Of a DNA stretch of 64,000 bases, positions 9,089 through 18,118 are shown in pieces. The translations under genes were made by a program, and so were the position numbers. Below the pieces are notes generated by a model. It saw only the letters and a list, made by a program, of their open reading frames with translations. It had not been told where the DNA came from and made no database searches. Position 1 is the first letter of the stretch; each line of letters starts with the position of its first letter. Origin of the DNA: Sulfitobacter sp. F26169L (GTDB lineage: Bacteria > Pseudomonadota > Alphaproteobacteria > Rhodobacterales > Rhodobacteraceae); NCBI RefSeq assembly GCF_026410285.1, contig NZ_JAPMLP010000004.1, positions 282,036 to 346,035 of the forward strand, read 5' to 3'.

Positions 9089-9986
9089 ATCTTTCATTTT
9101 CTTTGAGCCAATTGAAATCATAGCCAAACTCGGAAAAGAAGGCTTTCTGGTCTTCATCCAAGTAGCGGTGAGAATTCTTTACTGGGAAAACGGTAAGCCC
9201 TACATTGTTTCGTAAAATGGGCCCGTTTGGCCAACGCCTTTTGCCCGCAATTATCTTTCGCAATAACCTAGCGGGTTTGTCGTGGTAGTTTGGGGAAGAT
9301 CGCTCAATTGATTGAAAAGTTGCGCTTACAACAGCATCAGCCAATTGTAGTCCGGCCAAAGATGATGCTGGAAAGCGCGCAATGAGACTGTACGCAAACA
9401 GCTGTGGATTGATTTCTTTGGCGTTAAGAAAGGTTGTCTTGGCCATTGCTTGCCGGATAAGTTGAAGAACATAAGCCTTGAAATGACCGAAATGGTGCCC
9501 TCTCCGGCTGGCCATAACAATCTTAATCTTGGGATCGGGTATTCCCTGCTTTTCAGCGTCGTTGGTAACAAACTCACTAACACGCTCAAGGAGAAGTCTG
9601 GCTACAAAGTTGTAGAGATATTGACGGTTTGAAGACGCCGTTCCAGCTGCCGCGGCCCGATGATTTTTATGGCCGACCATAGTTTTTTTGAATGAGCAGA
9701 CAACAAAGGCTCGGGCGGAGTGATTGCCGAGCGCCTTGGCAATCTTTAGGCGGTTCCATGGTTTATGTTTTCTAAAATGAAGTGGGCTACCGGTCTGCCC
9801 TCCAAACGATTTGTATATACAATCTCTGCGGTCATCCAGTGTTGCCATAGCTTCATATCGAATGAGGTAGCCGCCAAGACACAACCATTCTGAATTTCCG
9901 TTTGGATTTTTTGGCTTGAGGTCATGAGTTTTATCGTCACCCGCTTCGTCAATGTATAAGATGTAATGATAATTGGAGTTTTTCAT
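9087..9986 (-). CDS. DUF3800 protein
   Basis: The 299-residue product starts with the hallmark of DUF3800, YIDEAGD (residues 11-17), and has the matching C-terminal LQLADAV motif. The family has an RNase H-like fold, so Asp13, Glu14 and the Asp of QLAD are candidate metal ligands. DUF3800 genes are often found in mobile or accessory islands, some linked to defence, but no substrate is established. The gene is on the minus strand, ends right at the rplP terminator, and has no clear ribosome site before the ATG. Its surroundings in a ribosomal operon suggest an acquired gene. Confidence 0.75.
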   Translation of the reverse strand: MKNSNYHYILYIDEAGDDKTHDLKPKNPNGNSEWLCLGGYLIRYEAMATLDDRRDCIYKSFGGQTGSPLHFRKHKPWNRLKIAKALGNHSARAFVVCSFKKTMVGHKNHRAAAAGTASSNRQYLYNFVARLLLERVSEFVTNDAEKQGIPDPKIKIVMASRRGHHFGHFKAYVLQLIRQAMAKTTFLNAKEINPQLFAYSLIARFPASSLAGLQLADAVVSATFQSIERSSPNYHDKPARLLRKIIAGKRRWPNGPILRNNVGLTVFPVKNSHRYLDEDQKAFFSEFGYDFNWLKENER

Positions 9987-10106
9987 ATTTTTGACTTGGG
10001 TTTTGCGATAGCCTTTTCTAAGGCCCTGAGTGGAAGTGGTGAGCTATTTCGTTTGTTAAGCAATCAGGTTAACTTAGAGGAAATATAGCTCAAGGAACCA
10101 CCCCCC

Positions 10107-10313
10107 ATGAAACAAGTCCCCAAACCCACCACCGACGAAGATCTCATCGCCGAGTTTCTCAACAAGGGCGGCGCGATCAAGAAGGGTAAAACCAAGCCGA
10201 TGCCTGCCGATCTTGGACTGTCCAACAACCAGTGGGGCAACAAGATGACCAAGGAAGAGAAGGCCTTGGTCAAGGAGCAGGAAGAGGCGCGCAAGACGGG
10301 ACCGAAACCGTAG
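10107..10313 (+). CDS. Small basic conserved-type hypothetical protein
   Basis: The 68-residue product is hydrophilic and lysine-rich, without membrane segments or cysteines, and ends in RKTGPKP. The motif AEFLNKGGAIKKGKTKP suggests a nucleic-acid or protein contact, but I do not recognise a characterised family. AAGGAA precedes the ATG by about 9 bases and codon use resembles the neighbours, so it is probably expressed. It lies alone on the plus strand between two minus-strand genes. Confidence 0.6.
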   Translation: MKQVPKPTTDEDLIAEFLNKGGAIKKGKTKPMPADLGLSNNQWGNKMTKEEKALVKEQEEARKTGPKP

Positions 10314-10346
10314 GGTGGGTGGAACCCCGGCTCACCTGTTCAACCG

Positions 10347-10958
10347 CTATGACCAGCTATAGTTAAAGCTCACCGAAATCCGGTCTTCTTCCGACATGTT
10401 CATCGGCACTTCGTGGCGGATGAAACTCTCCCAGAGCAGCACATCGCCCACCGCAGGGGCCACATAGTGGAACGTCCGCAATTCCTCACGCGTGTCTTTG
10501 CGTCTTGCGGGGCTGGCCATCATCATCGGCAGGCGAGGGTCTTCGAATTTGATCGCGCTCGCGCCTTCGGGCATCGCCACATAGGTGGTGCCTGAAATGA
10601 CCGAGTGAGGGTGGATGTGCCCTGTGTGTATCCCGCCCTCGGGCAGGATGTTGATCCAGATGTCTTCCAGTTTTAGCTCACGCCCGTCCAGATCAAGCTC
10701 TAGATCCTTGGCGAATGCGGCGACATGGTTATCCAGCGCATTGATCACATCGGCAAATATCGGGAAACGCCAGCCGAGGTCGGTAAGCGAGGCATAGGAC
10801 GTATAACCGGGATAGCCGTTTTCCTCACACCAAGCCTGGCCTGCCTCATCATCTTGGGCGATGGACCAGCAGGACGCTTCCAGCTCGGATGCAGAGATTT
10901 CATCGCCAAGCGATGAATGGTAGAGGCGGGTCACAAAGAGGGATTTTAGAATTTTCAT
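10347..10958 (-). CDS. Putative 2-oxoglutarate/Fe(II) oxygenase (TIGR02466 type)
   Basis: The 203-residue protein resembles the small 2OG-Fe(II) oxygenase family TIGR02466. Candidate iron ligands are in the H-T-G-H-I-H-P-H segment (residues 111-118) and the distal His182; Arg193 would bind 2-oxoglutarate. The pattern SxxSGTTYV after the histidines and the aromatic SFNYSW end also fit. The substrate is unknown. It is a single minus-strand gene in the island between rplP and rpmC. Confidence 0.7.
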   Translation of the reverse strand: MKILKSLFVTRLYHSSLGDEISASELEASCWSIAQDDEAGQAWCEENGYPGYTSYASLTDLGWRFPIFADVINALDNHVAAFAKDLELDLDGRELKLEDIWINILPEGGIHTGHIHPHSVISGTTYVAMPEGASAIKFEDPRLPMMMASPARRKDTREELRTFHYVAPAVGDVLLWESFIRHEVPMNMSEEDRISVSFNYSWS

Positions 10959-11074
10959 ATCAGATACTTGCCGTTTCTTGGAGTGAACGATAGCCTCAAA
11001 TCAGTTTCTTTGATGTTGGCAAAATGTGGGTAGCAGGACTCTGGCGTTCTTAAAACCCTCTTGGGAGCTGGGGT

Positions 11075-11608
11075 ATGTTTCGAGTTGCGGTGTTTGTTTT
11101 TCTCTTATCGGTTCAGCAAGTATACGCGGACCGATATCAATCCCGCGCACTTTTCTCACATAAGGCATGGGGCGTTGAGTTGACGCATGATACCATGGAC
11201 GGCGCGCTGTGGTGTTCAGCTGAAACTGGAAACCGTGCAAATCAGAAGCTTTCAATTACGGTCTATCCGGATGGAACACTAACGTTATTCGTTTTTGACC
11301 GTAGATGGGCACTGAGCGAACGTTACGTCGATTTCATCATTGATGTAGATTATTCCCGTTGGAATATGCGGGGAAAAGCGTCGGACATTGCGATCAGTGT
11401 AAGCGTCAAGCCAGGTGAGGATACTGGCAAGTTTATAGGTGAACTGGCTGCGGGACGCGCAGCGGCACTTTACAATAACGATTTGCGCCGGCTGGCAGTT
11501 TTCACACTTTCAGGCTCCAGAGCCGCACTCATAAAATTGACCGAGTGTTGGGATGGCATAAAAGCACAAGGCGCCGATCCCTTCGGGCCTGCAAAGGATC
11601 CATTCTAA
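11075..11608 (+). CDS. Exported hypothetical protein
   Basis: The 177-residue product starts with a short signal peptide, cleaved probably after VYADR-type residues near position 19, and then a soluble domain with alternating beta-like segments and two cysteines (in ALWCSAE and TECWDG) that could form a disulfide in the periplasm. I do not recognise a characterised family. It has a weak ribosome site (GAGCTGGGG) and is followed after about 180 bases by rpmC. Confidence 0.6.
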   Translation: MFRVAVFVFLLSVQQVYADRYQSRALFSHKAWGVELTHDTMDGALWCSAETGNRANQKLSITVYPDGTLTLFVFDRRWALSERYVDFIIDVDYSRWNMRGKASDIAISVSVKPGEDTGKFIGELAAGRAAALYNNDLRRLAVFTLSGSRAALIKLTECWDGIKAQGADPFGPAKDPF

Positions 11609-11681
11609 GCTGACATGACGCAATGATCTCTAAGGATGCGTTTCCGTCCGACCTTTCTTTTCGCGAGCAGAGGACAGGGGG

Positions 11682-11710
11682 TTGCGTTGCGCTGGCTTTG
11701 GGCCTAAACG
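11682..11710 (+). promoter_or_regulatory. Possible promoter of rpmC-rpsQ
   Basis: TTGCGT (11682-11687) and TAAACG (11705-11710) are 17 bases apart. The pair closely resembles the promoter in front of the tRNA-Arg gene at 46699. It would restart the ribosomal cluster after the island. Confidence 0.4.
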
Positions 11711-11787
11711 GCCAGTTCATCATGAACTCCATCAGAATCATGGTCACCCTGTCGGGGCCTGCTGGTGATGTTGAAAAGGAAGACGGC

Positions 11788-11994
11788 ATGAAAGCCAGCG
11801 AACTACACGACAAGACGCCGGACCAGCTCCGCGACGAGCTTGTCAATCTGAAGAAAGAAGCATTCAACCTGCGTTTCCAGCAAGCCACCGGCCAGTTGGA
11901 AAATCCGGCACGTCTGCGCAGCGTCAAACGTGACGCGGCCCGTGTGAAAACAGTTTTGAACCAAAAAGCTGCAGCCGCAGCAACAGACGCGTAA
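11788..11994 (+). CDS. rpmC: 50S ribosomal protein L29
   Basis: L29 (68 residues) lies beside L23 at the tunnel exit. The product starts [19 protein letters not shown] and contains [15 protein letters not shown], typical of the family. AAGGAAG lies 5-6 bases before this ATG; an upstream in-frame ATG at 11623 would add 55 residues with no L29 character and is rejected. It is followed after 14 bases by rpsQ. Confidence 0.95.
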   Translation: MKASELHDKTPDQLRDELVNLKKEAFNLRFQQATGQLENPARLRSVKRDAARVKTVLNQKAAAAATDA

Positions 11995-12008
11995 GAGGAG
12001 CCTGACCC

Positions 12009-12245
12009 ATGCCAAAGCGTATCCTGACAGGCACCGTAACCTCGGACGCCAATGACCAGACAATTTCCGTATCCGTAGAGCGTCGCTTTCGCCATCCGGT
12101 TCTGAAAAAGACTATTCGTAAGTCCAAAAAGTATCGGGCTCACGATGAGAATAACACATTCAAAGTAGGCGACTCTGTTCGCATTATCGAATGTGCACCA
12201 CGTTCCAAAACCAAGCGTTGGGAAGTGATTACTGCGGAAGCATGA
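12009..12245 (+). CDS. rpsQ: 30S ribosomal protein S17
   Basis: S17 (78 residues) is a primary 16S rRNA-binding protein. The sequence [10 protein letters not shown], the segment [23 protein letters not shown] (abridged here to its start) and [11 protein letters not shown] match the family. GAGGAG lies about 8 bases upstream. A structured gap of 113 bases separates it from rplN. Confidence 0.95.
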   Translation: MPKRILTGTVTSDANDQTISVSVERRFRHPVLKKTIRKSKKYRAHDENNTFKVGDSVRIIECAPRSKTKRWEVITAEA

Positions 12246-12251
12246 TCCTTT

Positions 12252-12340
12252 ACGCATCGGCCCATCCGGTCCGGTGCGTTATCCATTTCGGATAACAACT
12301 TAATCGAAACCCCGGGGACAGGGCACGCATCGCCCCCCGG
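12252..12340 (+). promoter_or_regulatory. Structured leader upstream of rplN
   Basis: Three hairpins fill the gap between rpsQ and rplN: ACGCATCGG with CCGGTGCGT, a small ATCC/GGAT loop, and a GC-rich stem around the CCCCGGGG to CCCCCCGG stretch. This may be an attenuator, processing site or repressor target for the spc block. The role is inferred. Confidence 0.4.
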
Positions 12341-12358
12341 AAGGTCGGGAGAAATCAA

Positions 12359-12727
12359 ATGATCCAGATGCAGACCAACCTGGATGTTGCTGACAACAGC
12401 GGCGCGCGCCGTGTTCAGTGCATCAAGGTCCTGGGTGGTTCCAAGCGTAAATACGCATCCGTTGGCGACATTATTGTCGTATCGGTAAAGGAAGCCATTC
12501 CACGCGGCCGTGTAAAGAAAGGTGACGTCCGTAAGGCCGTTGTCGTTCGTACCGCAAAAGAAGTTCGTCGTGACGATGGCACAGCCATCCGTTTTGACCG
12601 CAATGCTGCTGTTATCCTGAACAACAACAACGAGCCGATCGGTACCCGTATCTTCGGGCCAGTTGTTCGTGAGCTGCGCGCCAAAAACTTCATGAAAATC
12701 ATCTCACTCGCTCCGGAGGTGCTGTAA
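12359..12727 (+). CDS. rplN: 50S ribosomal protein L14
   Basis: L14 (122 residues) contacts the 30S subunit through inter-subunit bridges. It begins [19 protein letters not shown] and has the conserved [22 protein letters not shown] lies about 7 bases upstream. It is the first gene of the spc block rplN-rplX-rplE-rpsN-rpsH-rplF-rplR-rpsE-rpmD. Confidence 0.97.
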   Translation: MIQMQTNLDVADNSGARRVQCIKVLGGSKRKYASVGDIIVVSVKEAIPRGRVKKGDVRKAVVVRTAKEVRRDDGTAIRFDRNAAVILNNNNEPIGTRIFGPVVRELRAKNFMKIISLAPEVL

Positions 12728-12729
12728 CC

Positions 12730-13035
12730 ATGGCTGCTAAGCTGAAAAAAGGTGACACTGTCATCGTTATGGCCGGTAAGGACAAGGGTAAGGAAGGCAA
12801 GATCGCCTCAGTTGATCCCAAGTCCAACAAGGCCATCGTAGACGGCGTGAACATCGCAATCCGTGCGACACGCCAGACACAGGATTCACAGGGCGGCCGC
12901 ATCCCCAAAGCGATGCCGATCGACCTGAGCAACCTGTCGCTGAAGGATGCCAACGGCAAGCCGACACGCGTAGGGTTCAAAATGGATGGCGACAAGAAAG
13001 TGCGCTATGCCAAAACAACAGGGGATGTAATCTGA
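12730..13035 (+). CDS. rplX: 50S ribosomal protein L24
   Basis: L24 (101 residues) is an assembly initiator protein of the 50S subunit. The KOW motif is visible near the start as [19 protein letters not shown]. It starts 2 bases after rplN and its stop overlaps the rplE start (TGATG). Confidence 0.97.
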   Translation: MAAKLKKGDTVIVMAGKDKGKEGKIASVDPKSNKAIVDGVNIAIRATRQTQDSQGGRIPKAMPIDLSNLSLKDANGKPTRVGFKMDGDKKVRYAKTTGDVI

Positions 13036-13598
13036 TGCTTGATACCGCAACATATACCCCCCGCCTTAAAGCCGATTACAAGGACCGCATCCGTGCGGCC
13101 CTGAAAGAAGAGTTCGGCTATAAGAACGACATGATGATTCCTCGTCTGGACAAGATCGTCCTGAACATCGGGTGTGGCGCCGAAGCTGTTCGTGACAGCA
13201 AGAAAGCCAAATCCGCACAGGAAGACCTGACCGCAATCGCGGGCCAGAAAGCATTGACCACCATCGCCAAGAAATCCATTGCGGGTTTCCGTGTACGTGA
13301 AGAAATGCCACTGGGTGCGAAGGTTACACTTCGTGGTGATCGCATGTATGAATTCCTTGATCGTCTGATCACGATTGCAATGCCCCGCATCCGCGACTTC
13401 CGCGGTATCAAAGGCACTTCTTTCGATGGCCGCGGCAACTATGCCATGGGTATGAAAGAGCACATCGTGTTCCCCGAAATCGACTTTGATAAAGTCGACG
13501 AAACATGGGGAATGGACATCATCATCGCCACCACGGCGAAAACCGATGCCGAAGCGAAAGCCATGTTGAAGCTCTTCAACATGCCGTTCAACTCGTAA
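13035..13598 (+). CDS. rplE: 50S ribosomal protein L5
   Basis: L5 (187 residues) binds 5S rRNA and contacts S13 across the subunit interface. The motifs [22 protein letters not shown]-like [19 protein letters not shown], and [14 protein letters not shown] are as expected. It overlaps rplX by one base. Confidence 0.97.
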   Translation: MLDTATYTPRLKADYKDRIRAALKEEFGYKNDMMIPRLDKIVLNIGCGAEAVRDSKKAKSAQEDLTAIAGQKALTTIAKKSIAGFRVREEMPLGAKVTLRGDRMYEFLDRLITIAMPRIRDFRGIKGTSFDGRGNYAMGMKEHIVFPEIDFDKVDETWGMDIIIATTAKTDAEAKAMLKLFNMPFNS

Positions 13599-13617
13599 GC
13601 GGGAGAAGGAATTAGAT

Positions 13618-13923
13618 ATGGCTAAGAAATCCATGATCGCACGCGAGAAGAAGCGTGAAGCACTGGTCAAGAAGTACGCCTCAAAGCGTGCGGAGTTGAA
13701 AGAAATCATCAACGATGAGTCAAAGCCGATGGACGAGCGTTTTCGCGCGACCCTGAAGCTGGCGAAGCTGCCGCGCAACTCTTCGGCTGTGCGTCTGCAC
13801 AACCGTTGCCAGCTGACCGGTCGTCCACACGCCTATTATCGTAAATTGAAAATCTCGCGGATCGCGTTGCGGGATCTTGGCTCAGCAGGCCAGATCCCCG
13901 GCATGGTCAAGTCGAGCTGGTAA
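13618..13923 (+). CDS. rpsN: 30S ribosomal protein S14
   Basis: S14 (101 residues) completes the 30S head. This is the long, zinc-independent form: the C-x-x-C pairs of the short zinc form are absent, and the conserved [17 protein letters not shown] is present. GGAGAAGGA lies about 9 bases upstream. It is followed by rpsH after 12 bases. Confidence 0.96.
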   Translation: MAKKSMIAREKKREALVKKYASKRAELKEIINDESKPMDERFRATLKLAKLPRNSSAVRLHNRCQLTGRPHAYYRKLKISRIALRDLGSAGQIPGMVKSSW

Positions 13924-13935
13924 GGAGCGCATCAG

Positions 13936-14328
13936 ATGACCGATCCTATCGCAGATATGCTGACACGCATCCGCAACAGCCAGTTGCGCGGCAAATCCAC
14001 AGTTATGACACCAGCCTCAAAGCTGCGTGCATGGGTGTTGGACGTGCTGGCGGACGAAGGCTACATTCGTGGCTATGAAAAGGTAACAGGCGCCGATGGG
14101 CATCCTGCTATCGAAATCAGCCTGAAATACTACGAGGGCGAACCAGTAATTCGTGAACTGAAGCGGGTATCAAAGCCCGGTCGTCGCGTCTATATGGGCG
14201 CACAAGACCTCCCTTCTGTCCGTCAGGGCTTGGGTGTGTCGATTGTCTCCACCCCGCAGGGTGTGATGTCGGACGCACGCGCACGCGCAGCCAACGTTGG
14301 CGGCGAAGTGCTCTGCACCGTATTCTAA
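13936..14328 (+). CDS. rpsH: 30S ribosomal protein S8
   Basis: S8 (130 residues) binds the central domain of 16S rRNA and in E. coli represses the spc operon. It begins [14 protein letters not shown] and ends with the conserved [20 protein letters not shown] region and [15 protein letters not shown] lies close upstream of the ATG. Confidence 0.97.
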   Translation: MTDPIADMLTRIRNSQLRGKSTVMTPASKLRAWVLDVLADEGYIRGYEKVTGADGHPAIEISLKYYEGEPVIRELKRVSKPGRRVYMGAQDLPSVRQGLGVSIVSTPQGVMSDARARAANVGGEVLCTVF

Positions 14329-14338
14329 GGAGAAGCAG

Positions 14339-14872
14339 ATGTCTCGTATTGGTAAGAAACCGGTCGACCTGCCCAGCGGTGTTTCCGCTTCGGTCAGCGG
14401 CCAGACCATCGAAGTGAAAGGTCCCAAAGGGACCCGCAGCTTCAAAGCAACCGATGATGTAAACCTGACTGTGGAAGATAACACGGTTACGGTCACACCA
14501 CGCGGCAAGTCCAAGCGCGCGCGTCAGCAGTGGGGCATGTCCCGCACAATGATCCGCAACCTTGTGACCGGCGTAACCGAGGGTTTCAAGAAAGAACTTG
14601 AAATTCAGGGTGTTGGTTACCGTGCTGCCATGACTGGCAACGTATTGAAACTGAATCTCGGCCTGTCCCACGATGTCGATTACACGCCACCGGAAGGTGT
14701 CACTGTAACCGCGCCGAAGCAGACCGAAATCATTGTGGAAGGCATTGACGAACAGCTTGTTGGTCAGGTCGCTGCGAACATTCGTGCATGGCGCAAGCCC
14801 GAGCCCTACAAGGGCAAAGGCATCCGCTATAAAGGTGAGTTCGTCTTCCGCAAAGAAGGCAAGAAGAAGTAA
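14339..14872 (+). CDS. rplF: 50S ribosomal protein L6
   Basis: L6 (177 residues) lies near the GTPase-associated centre. It starts [15 protein letters not shown] and ends with [15 protein letters not shown] and a basic tail. The ATG at 14339 with AAGGAGAAG upstream is chosen; an in-frame ATG at 14297 lies within rpsH and is rejected. Confidence 0.97.
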   Translation: MSRIGKKPVDLPSGVSASVSGQTIEVKGPKGTRSFKATDDVNLTVEDNTVTVTPRGKSKRARQQWGMSRTMIRNLVTGVTEGFKKELEIQGVGYRAAMTGNVLKLNLGLSHDVDYTPPEGVTVTAPKQTEIIVEGIDEQLVGQVAANIRAWRKPEPYKGKGIRYKGEFVFRKEGKKK

Positions 14873-14883
14873 GGAACGCAAAG

Positions 14884-15243
14884 ATGGCAAACAGCAAAAG
14901 ACAACTGTTCATCAAACGCCGCCTGCGCGTTCGGAACAAACTTCGTCGCACGAACCGGGGCCGTATGCGCCTGTCCGTGCACCGCTCAAACAAGAACATC
15001 AGCGTCCAGCTGATCGACGATGTGAACGGCGTAACAGTCGCTTCCGCTTCGTCGCTTGAAAAAGATCTTGGCGTTGTGGGCAAAAACAACATGGAGGCCG
15101 CTACAAAAGTGGGCGAGGCAATTGCCGAGCGCGCGAAAAAAGCCGGTGTTGAATCTGCGTACTTCGACCGTGGCGGTTTCCTCTTTCACGGTAAGGTGAA
15201 GGCTTTGGCCGACGCAGCCCGTGAAGGTGGTTTGAAGATCTAA
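14884..15243 (+). CDS. rplR: 50S ribosomal protein L18
   Basis: L18 (119 residues) binds 5S rRNA with L5. The basic N-terminus, [18 protein letters not shown] and the end [19 protein letters not shown] match the family. AAGGAA lies about 7 bases upstream. A 130-base gap with a strong hairpin follows before rpsE. Confidence 0.97.
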   Translation: MANSKRQLFIKRRLRVRNKLRRTNRGRMRLSVHRSNKNISVQLIDDVNGVTVASASSLEKDLGVVGKNNMEAATKVGEAIAERAKKAGVESAYFDRGGFLFHGKVKALADAAREGGLKI

Positions 15244-15251
15244 GTCAAATT

Positions 15252-15285
15252 GGCGGGGCCTGACGCTCCGCCGATACTTTTTGAA
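15252..15285 (+). terminator. Hairpin between rplR and rpsE (attenuator-like)
   Basis: GGCGGGGC (15252-15259) and GCTCCGCC (15265-15272) form an 8-bp stem with one G:U pair, and a TTTTT tract follows six bases later. Because rpsE and rpmD follow on the same strand it is probably a partial terminator or a processing site. Confidence 0.5.
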
Positions 15286-15373
15286 GAGGCTTAAACCCTC
15301 TCGATGATCCGGGAGCACTCGCTCACCGCGATTGTGAAAACAGGGCGCTTGCCCACAAGACAAGGAGGCCAGC

Positions 15374-15979
15374 ATGGCCAGAGATGACAACCGTGGCGGT
15401 AACCGTCGCAACCAGCGCGATGAAGCGCCAGAATTCGCTGACCGTCTGGTCGCGATCAACCGTGTATCCAAAACTGTAAAGGGCGGTAAGCGCTTCGGGT
15501 TTGCTGCACTTGTTGTGGTTGGTGACCAAAAAGGCCGCGTAGGGTTTGGCAAAGGTAAAGCCAAAGAAGTGCCTGAAGCGATCCGTAAGGCAACCGAGCA
15601 GGCGAAGCGCCAGATGATCCGCGTACAACTGCGCGAAGGCCGCACGTTGCACCACGATATGGCCGGCCGTCATGGCGCGGGCCGCGTGATCATGCGTACA
15701 GCGCCAGAAGGTACCGGTATTATTGCCGGTGGTCCGATGCGTGCCGTTTTCGAAATGCTGGGCGTGAAAGACGTTGTGTCCAAGTCGATCGGTTCACAGA
15801 ACCCTTACAACATGATCCGCGCCACCATGGACGGATTGAAGAAAGAACAGTCTCCACGTTCCGTCGCGCAGCGTCGCGGCAAGAAAGTGGCCGACATTCT
15901 GCGCAACGACGTAAAGATCGACGAGCAAAGCGATGTGGCCCACAACAGCCCCTCCGCACAAGCAACGACAGACGCGTAA
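15374..15979 (+). CDS. rpsE: 30S ribosomal protein S5
   Basis: S5 (201 residues) acts in mRNA unwinding and decoding accuracy. The double-stranded-RNA-binding-like N-terminal domain carries [17 protein letters not shown], and the second domain has [21 protein letters not shown] (start quoted). About 35 residues beyond the E. coli length are added, mainly as a polar C-terminal tail from residue 165. AAGGAGG lies 7 bases upstream. Confidence 0.96.
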   Translation: MARDDNRGGNRRNQRDEAPEFADRLVAINRVSKTVKGGKRFGFAALVVVGDQKGRVGFGKGKAKEVPEAIRKATEQAKRQMIRVQLREGRTLHHDMAGRHGAGRVIMRTAPEGTGIIAGGPMRAVFEMLGVKDVVSKSIGSQNPYNMIRATMDGLKKEQSPRSVAQRRGKKVADILRNDVKIDEQSDVAHNSPSAQATTDA

Positions 15980-15991
15980 GGAGAGCATACA

Positions 15992-16180
15992 ATGGCTAAG
16001 ACAATCGTCATCAAGCAGGTAGGCTCGCCTATCCGCCGCCCCGCAAAGCAGCGCGCAACGCTGGTTGGTTTGGGCTTGAACAAAATGCACCGTGTCCGTG
16101 AGTTGGAAGATACACCTTCCGTTCGCGGTATGATCAACGCGGTCAGCCACATGGTTGAAATTGTCGAAGAAAAGGGCTGA
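15992..16180 (+). CDS. rpmD: 50S ribosomal protein L30
   Basis: L30 (62 residues) is a small 50S protein found in many but not all bacteria. The sequence [20 protein letters not shown] and [21 protein letters not shown] (start quoted) is typical. It is the last gene of this block; a strong terminator follows, so rplO is not co-transcribed from here. Confidence 0.96.
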   Translation: MAKTIVIKQVGSPIRRPAKQRATLVGLGLNKMHRVRELEDTPSVRGMINAVSHMVEIVEEKG

Positions 16181-16222
16181 TCCCGCCGCAGATACCCTTA
16201 TTCTAAGATCTCAAGCAACAAG

Positions 16223-16255
16223 CGCCCCGCAGGAGACAGCGGGGCGTTTTGCGTT
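16223..16255 (+). terminator. Intrinsic terminator after rpmD
   Basis: CGCCCCGC (16223-16230) pairs perfectly with GCGGGGCG (16239-16246), followed by TTTTGCGTTTG. It closes the spc block before the inserted acyltransferase gene. Confidence 0.85.
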
Positions 16256-16392
16256 TGTTGCAAAATTGGACCAGAGCCTTTTGTAAATGCGGTTTTGCAT
16301 CTTAATGGCAACAAATCTCTCTAATAAATACAGCAACTTTGGGTATTCTTTTAACGACGATTTGCGCCGAAAATTTACCAAGAGCCTGACGA

Positions 16393-17385
16393 ATGATCTC
16401 CACGCGAAACCGATTTGATGCAATCGACAGCGCTAAAGGTATTGGCATTATCCTTGTTGTTTTCGGTCACGCATGGCGCGGGGCCTATAATGCTGGTGTC
16501 ATTTCTGATTATCCGATTTTTGCAGCGGTGGATGCCGGAATTTACGCATTTCATATGCCGCTGTTCTTCTTCCTGTCTGGGCTGCTGTTTCTCGACGTCT
16601 TGAGAGAATACAACGCAGGCGATCTGCTGAGAGGACGGGTAACAAGGCTGCTTTGGCCAATGGCGCTCTGGACGTGGTTTTTTTTCGGGTTCAAGCTGAT
16701 CGGTGGCTCGGCAGTAAATACGCCGGTTACGATGAATGATATGCCGCTAGTGCCGCTGCCCCCGTATGAGCATCTGTGGTTTTTATGGGCATTGTTTCTC
16801 TGTCAGGTGATCCTGATCGGGGTTTACGCGGCGCTGCTGCGTCCGCTTTCTGATTCTGCGCTGCGGCTAGGGGCAGGTGGCATAGGAATTGCCCTCGCTG
16901 CCGTGCTTCCTTCACTGGCTGTTCCATCGTTAATCTGGGGGCCTATGGTTGCGCATATGCCCTATTTCCTGATCGGGATTGCAGCAGGGGGGCACCGGCA
17001 GCTGCGGGGCGGTAAAGCTGTCGCGTCTCTTGCTGCTTTCGTGTTTCTTGCCAATTTGTGGCTTGTTATCACTGCCGTTCCGCCCGGTGCTTCAGCACTC
17101 ACGTCAGCCCTGCTTCTGATTTTTGCATGGATGGTTTGGCCGCAGGTTGATCGTGGTGGCCATGTTTCTACGCTAAGAATGCTGCGTTATCTGGGGAATG
17201 CGTCGATGGTGATCTACCTGACGCACACGATTTTTTCTGCTGTCTTGCGGATCATTATGTTGCGGAGCGGGTTTGACGGCGCGGTTCCCGTTCTGCTTGT
17301 CACCACGGCGGTAGGTCTGGTTGGACCGCTGGTTTTGCTTTTTGCTGCGCGCAAGCTTCGGGTGGTGAAACTGCTGGGATTCTAG
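16393..17385 (+). CDS. Acyltransferase family 3 membrane protein
   Basis: The 330-residue product is an integral membrane protein of the acyltransferase-3 (OafA/NodX-like) family, which transfers acetyl or other acyl groups to extracytoplasmic sugars. The family N-terminus is clear: FDAIDSAKGIGIILVVFGHAWRG, with the conserved His in VFGHAW near residue 26, followed by an AFHMPLFFFLSG motif near 53. About ten hydrophobic helices are visible. The substrate cannot be told. It is inserted between rpmD and rplO with a terminator before and a promoter for rplO after it, and no obvious polysaccharide partner nearby. Confidence 0.82.
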   Translation: MISTRNRFDAIDSAKGIGIILVVFGHAWRGAYNAGVISDYPIFAAVDAGIYAFHMPLFFFLSGLLFLDVLREYNAGDLLRGRVTRLLWPMALWTWFFFGFKLIGGSAVNTPVTMNDMPLVPLPPYEHLWFLWALFLCQVILIGVYAALLRPLSDSALRLGAGGIGIALAAVLPSLAVPSLIWGPMVAHMPYFLIGIAAGGHRQLRGGKAVASLAAFVFLANLWLVITAVPPGASALTSALLLIFAWMVWPQVDRGGHVSTLRMLRYLGNASMVIYLTHTIFSAVLRIIMLRSGFDGAVPVLLVTTAVGLVGPLVLLFAARKLRVVKLLGF

Positions 17386-17397
17386 GTGCGCAGGGAC

Positions 17398-17426
17398 TTG
17401 CCTCACAGTGTGCCATCGCCTATACG
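17398..17426 (+). promoter_or_regulatory. Promoter of rplO (and perhaps secY-adk)
   Basis: TTGCCT (17398-17403) and TATACG (17421-17426) are exactly 17 bases apart, immediately after the acyltransferase stop. The layout mirrors the rpsJ promoter at 2273. Confidence 0.55.
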
Positions 17427-17520
17427 CCCCCGGTGGGCAGAAGGCTGCCCGACAGAATCGTAACGCCGCGTTTGTCCACTCCCGTCGCTGGGGGGCAATT
17501 CCGGCAAAAGGAGAAGCGAC

Positions 17521-18003
17521 ATGAAACTGCATGAACTTTCAGACAATCCAGGTGCAACAAAACCACGCAAGCGCGTAGGCCGTGGCCCAGGCTCAGGTAT
17601 GGGTAAAATGGGTGGCCGTGGTATCAAAGGCCAGAAATCCCGTTCGGGTGTAGCGATCAAGGGTTTTGAGGGCGGCCAGATGCCGATCTACCAGCGCCTG
17701 CCAAAGCGTGGCTTTAGCAAACCCAACCGCAAAGCATATTCCGCGATCAACCTCGGTTTGATCCAGAAGTTTGTTGATGCAGGCAAGCTGGATATCAAAT
17801 CCGTCATCACCGAAGATGCGCTGGTTGCGTCCGGGGTCGTGCGTCGCAAGCGCGATGGTATCCGCATCCTTGCAAAAGGTGACGTGACATCCAAGCTGAA
17901 CATCGAAGTTACAGGCGCGTCCAAATCTGCTGTAGAAGCTGTTGAAAAAGCGGGCGGCAGCCTGACTGTCAAAGCCGCGGCGGTTGTAGAAGCTTCCGAA
18001 TAA
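17521..18003 (+). CDS. rplO: 50S ribosomal protein L15
   Basis: L15 (160 residues) is a late-assembly 50S protein. The glycine-rich N-terminus [20 protein letters not shown] and [17 protein letters not shown] are typical. AAAAGGAGAAG lies 6 bases upstream. It precedes secY but a terminator-like hairpin lies between them. Confidence 0.97.
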   Translation: MKLHELSDNPGATKPRKRVGRGPGSGMGKMGGRGIKGQKSRSGVAIKGFEGGQMPIYQRLPKRGFSKPNRKAYSAINLGLIQKFVDAGKLDIKSVITEDALVASGVVRRKRDGIRILAKGDVTSKLNIEVTGASKSAVEAVEKAGGSLTVKAAAVVEASE

Positions 18004-18059
18004 CGCTTCGGTCTTGTGAGCGGCGCTCAAGCCGCTTACATAGTCTTCAAGTTTTCCCA

Positions 18060-18100
18060 AACGCCGCCCGCCGGAAAACGGTAAGGGCGGCGTTCTTGTT
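18060..18100 (+). terminator. Hairpin between rplO and secY
   Basis: AACGCCGCCC (18060-18069) and GGGCGGCGTT (18085-18094) form a perfect 10-bp stem followed by CTTGTTC. It is a probable partial terminator that would lower secY relative to rplO. Confidence 0.6.
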
Positions 18101-18118
18101 CAAAAAGAGAGCCCTCAC

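Noticed and set aside
13005-13802. A 265-residue minus-strand frame opposite rplE and rpsN
   Set aside because: It is antisense to two conserved ribosomal genes and has no ribosome site or protein features.
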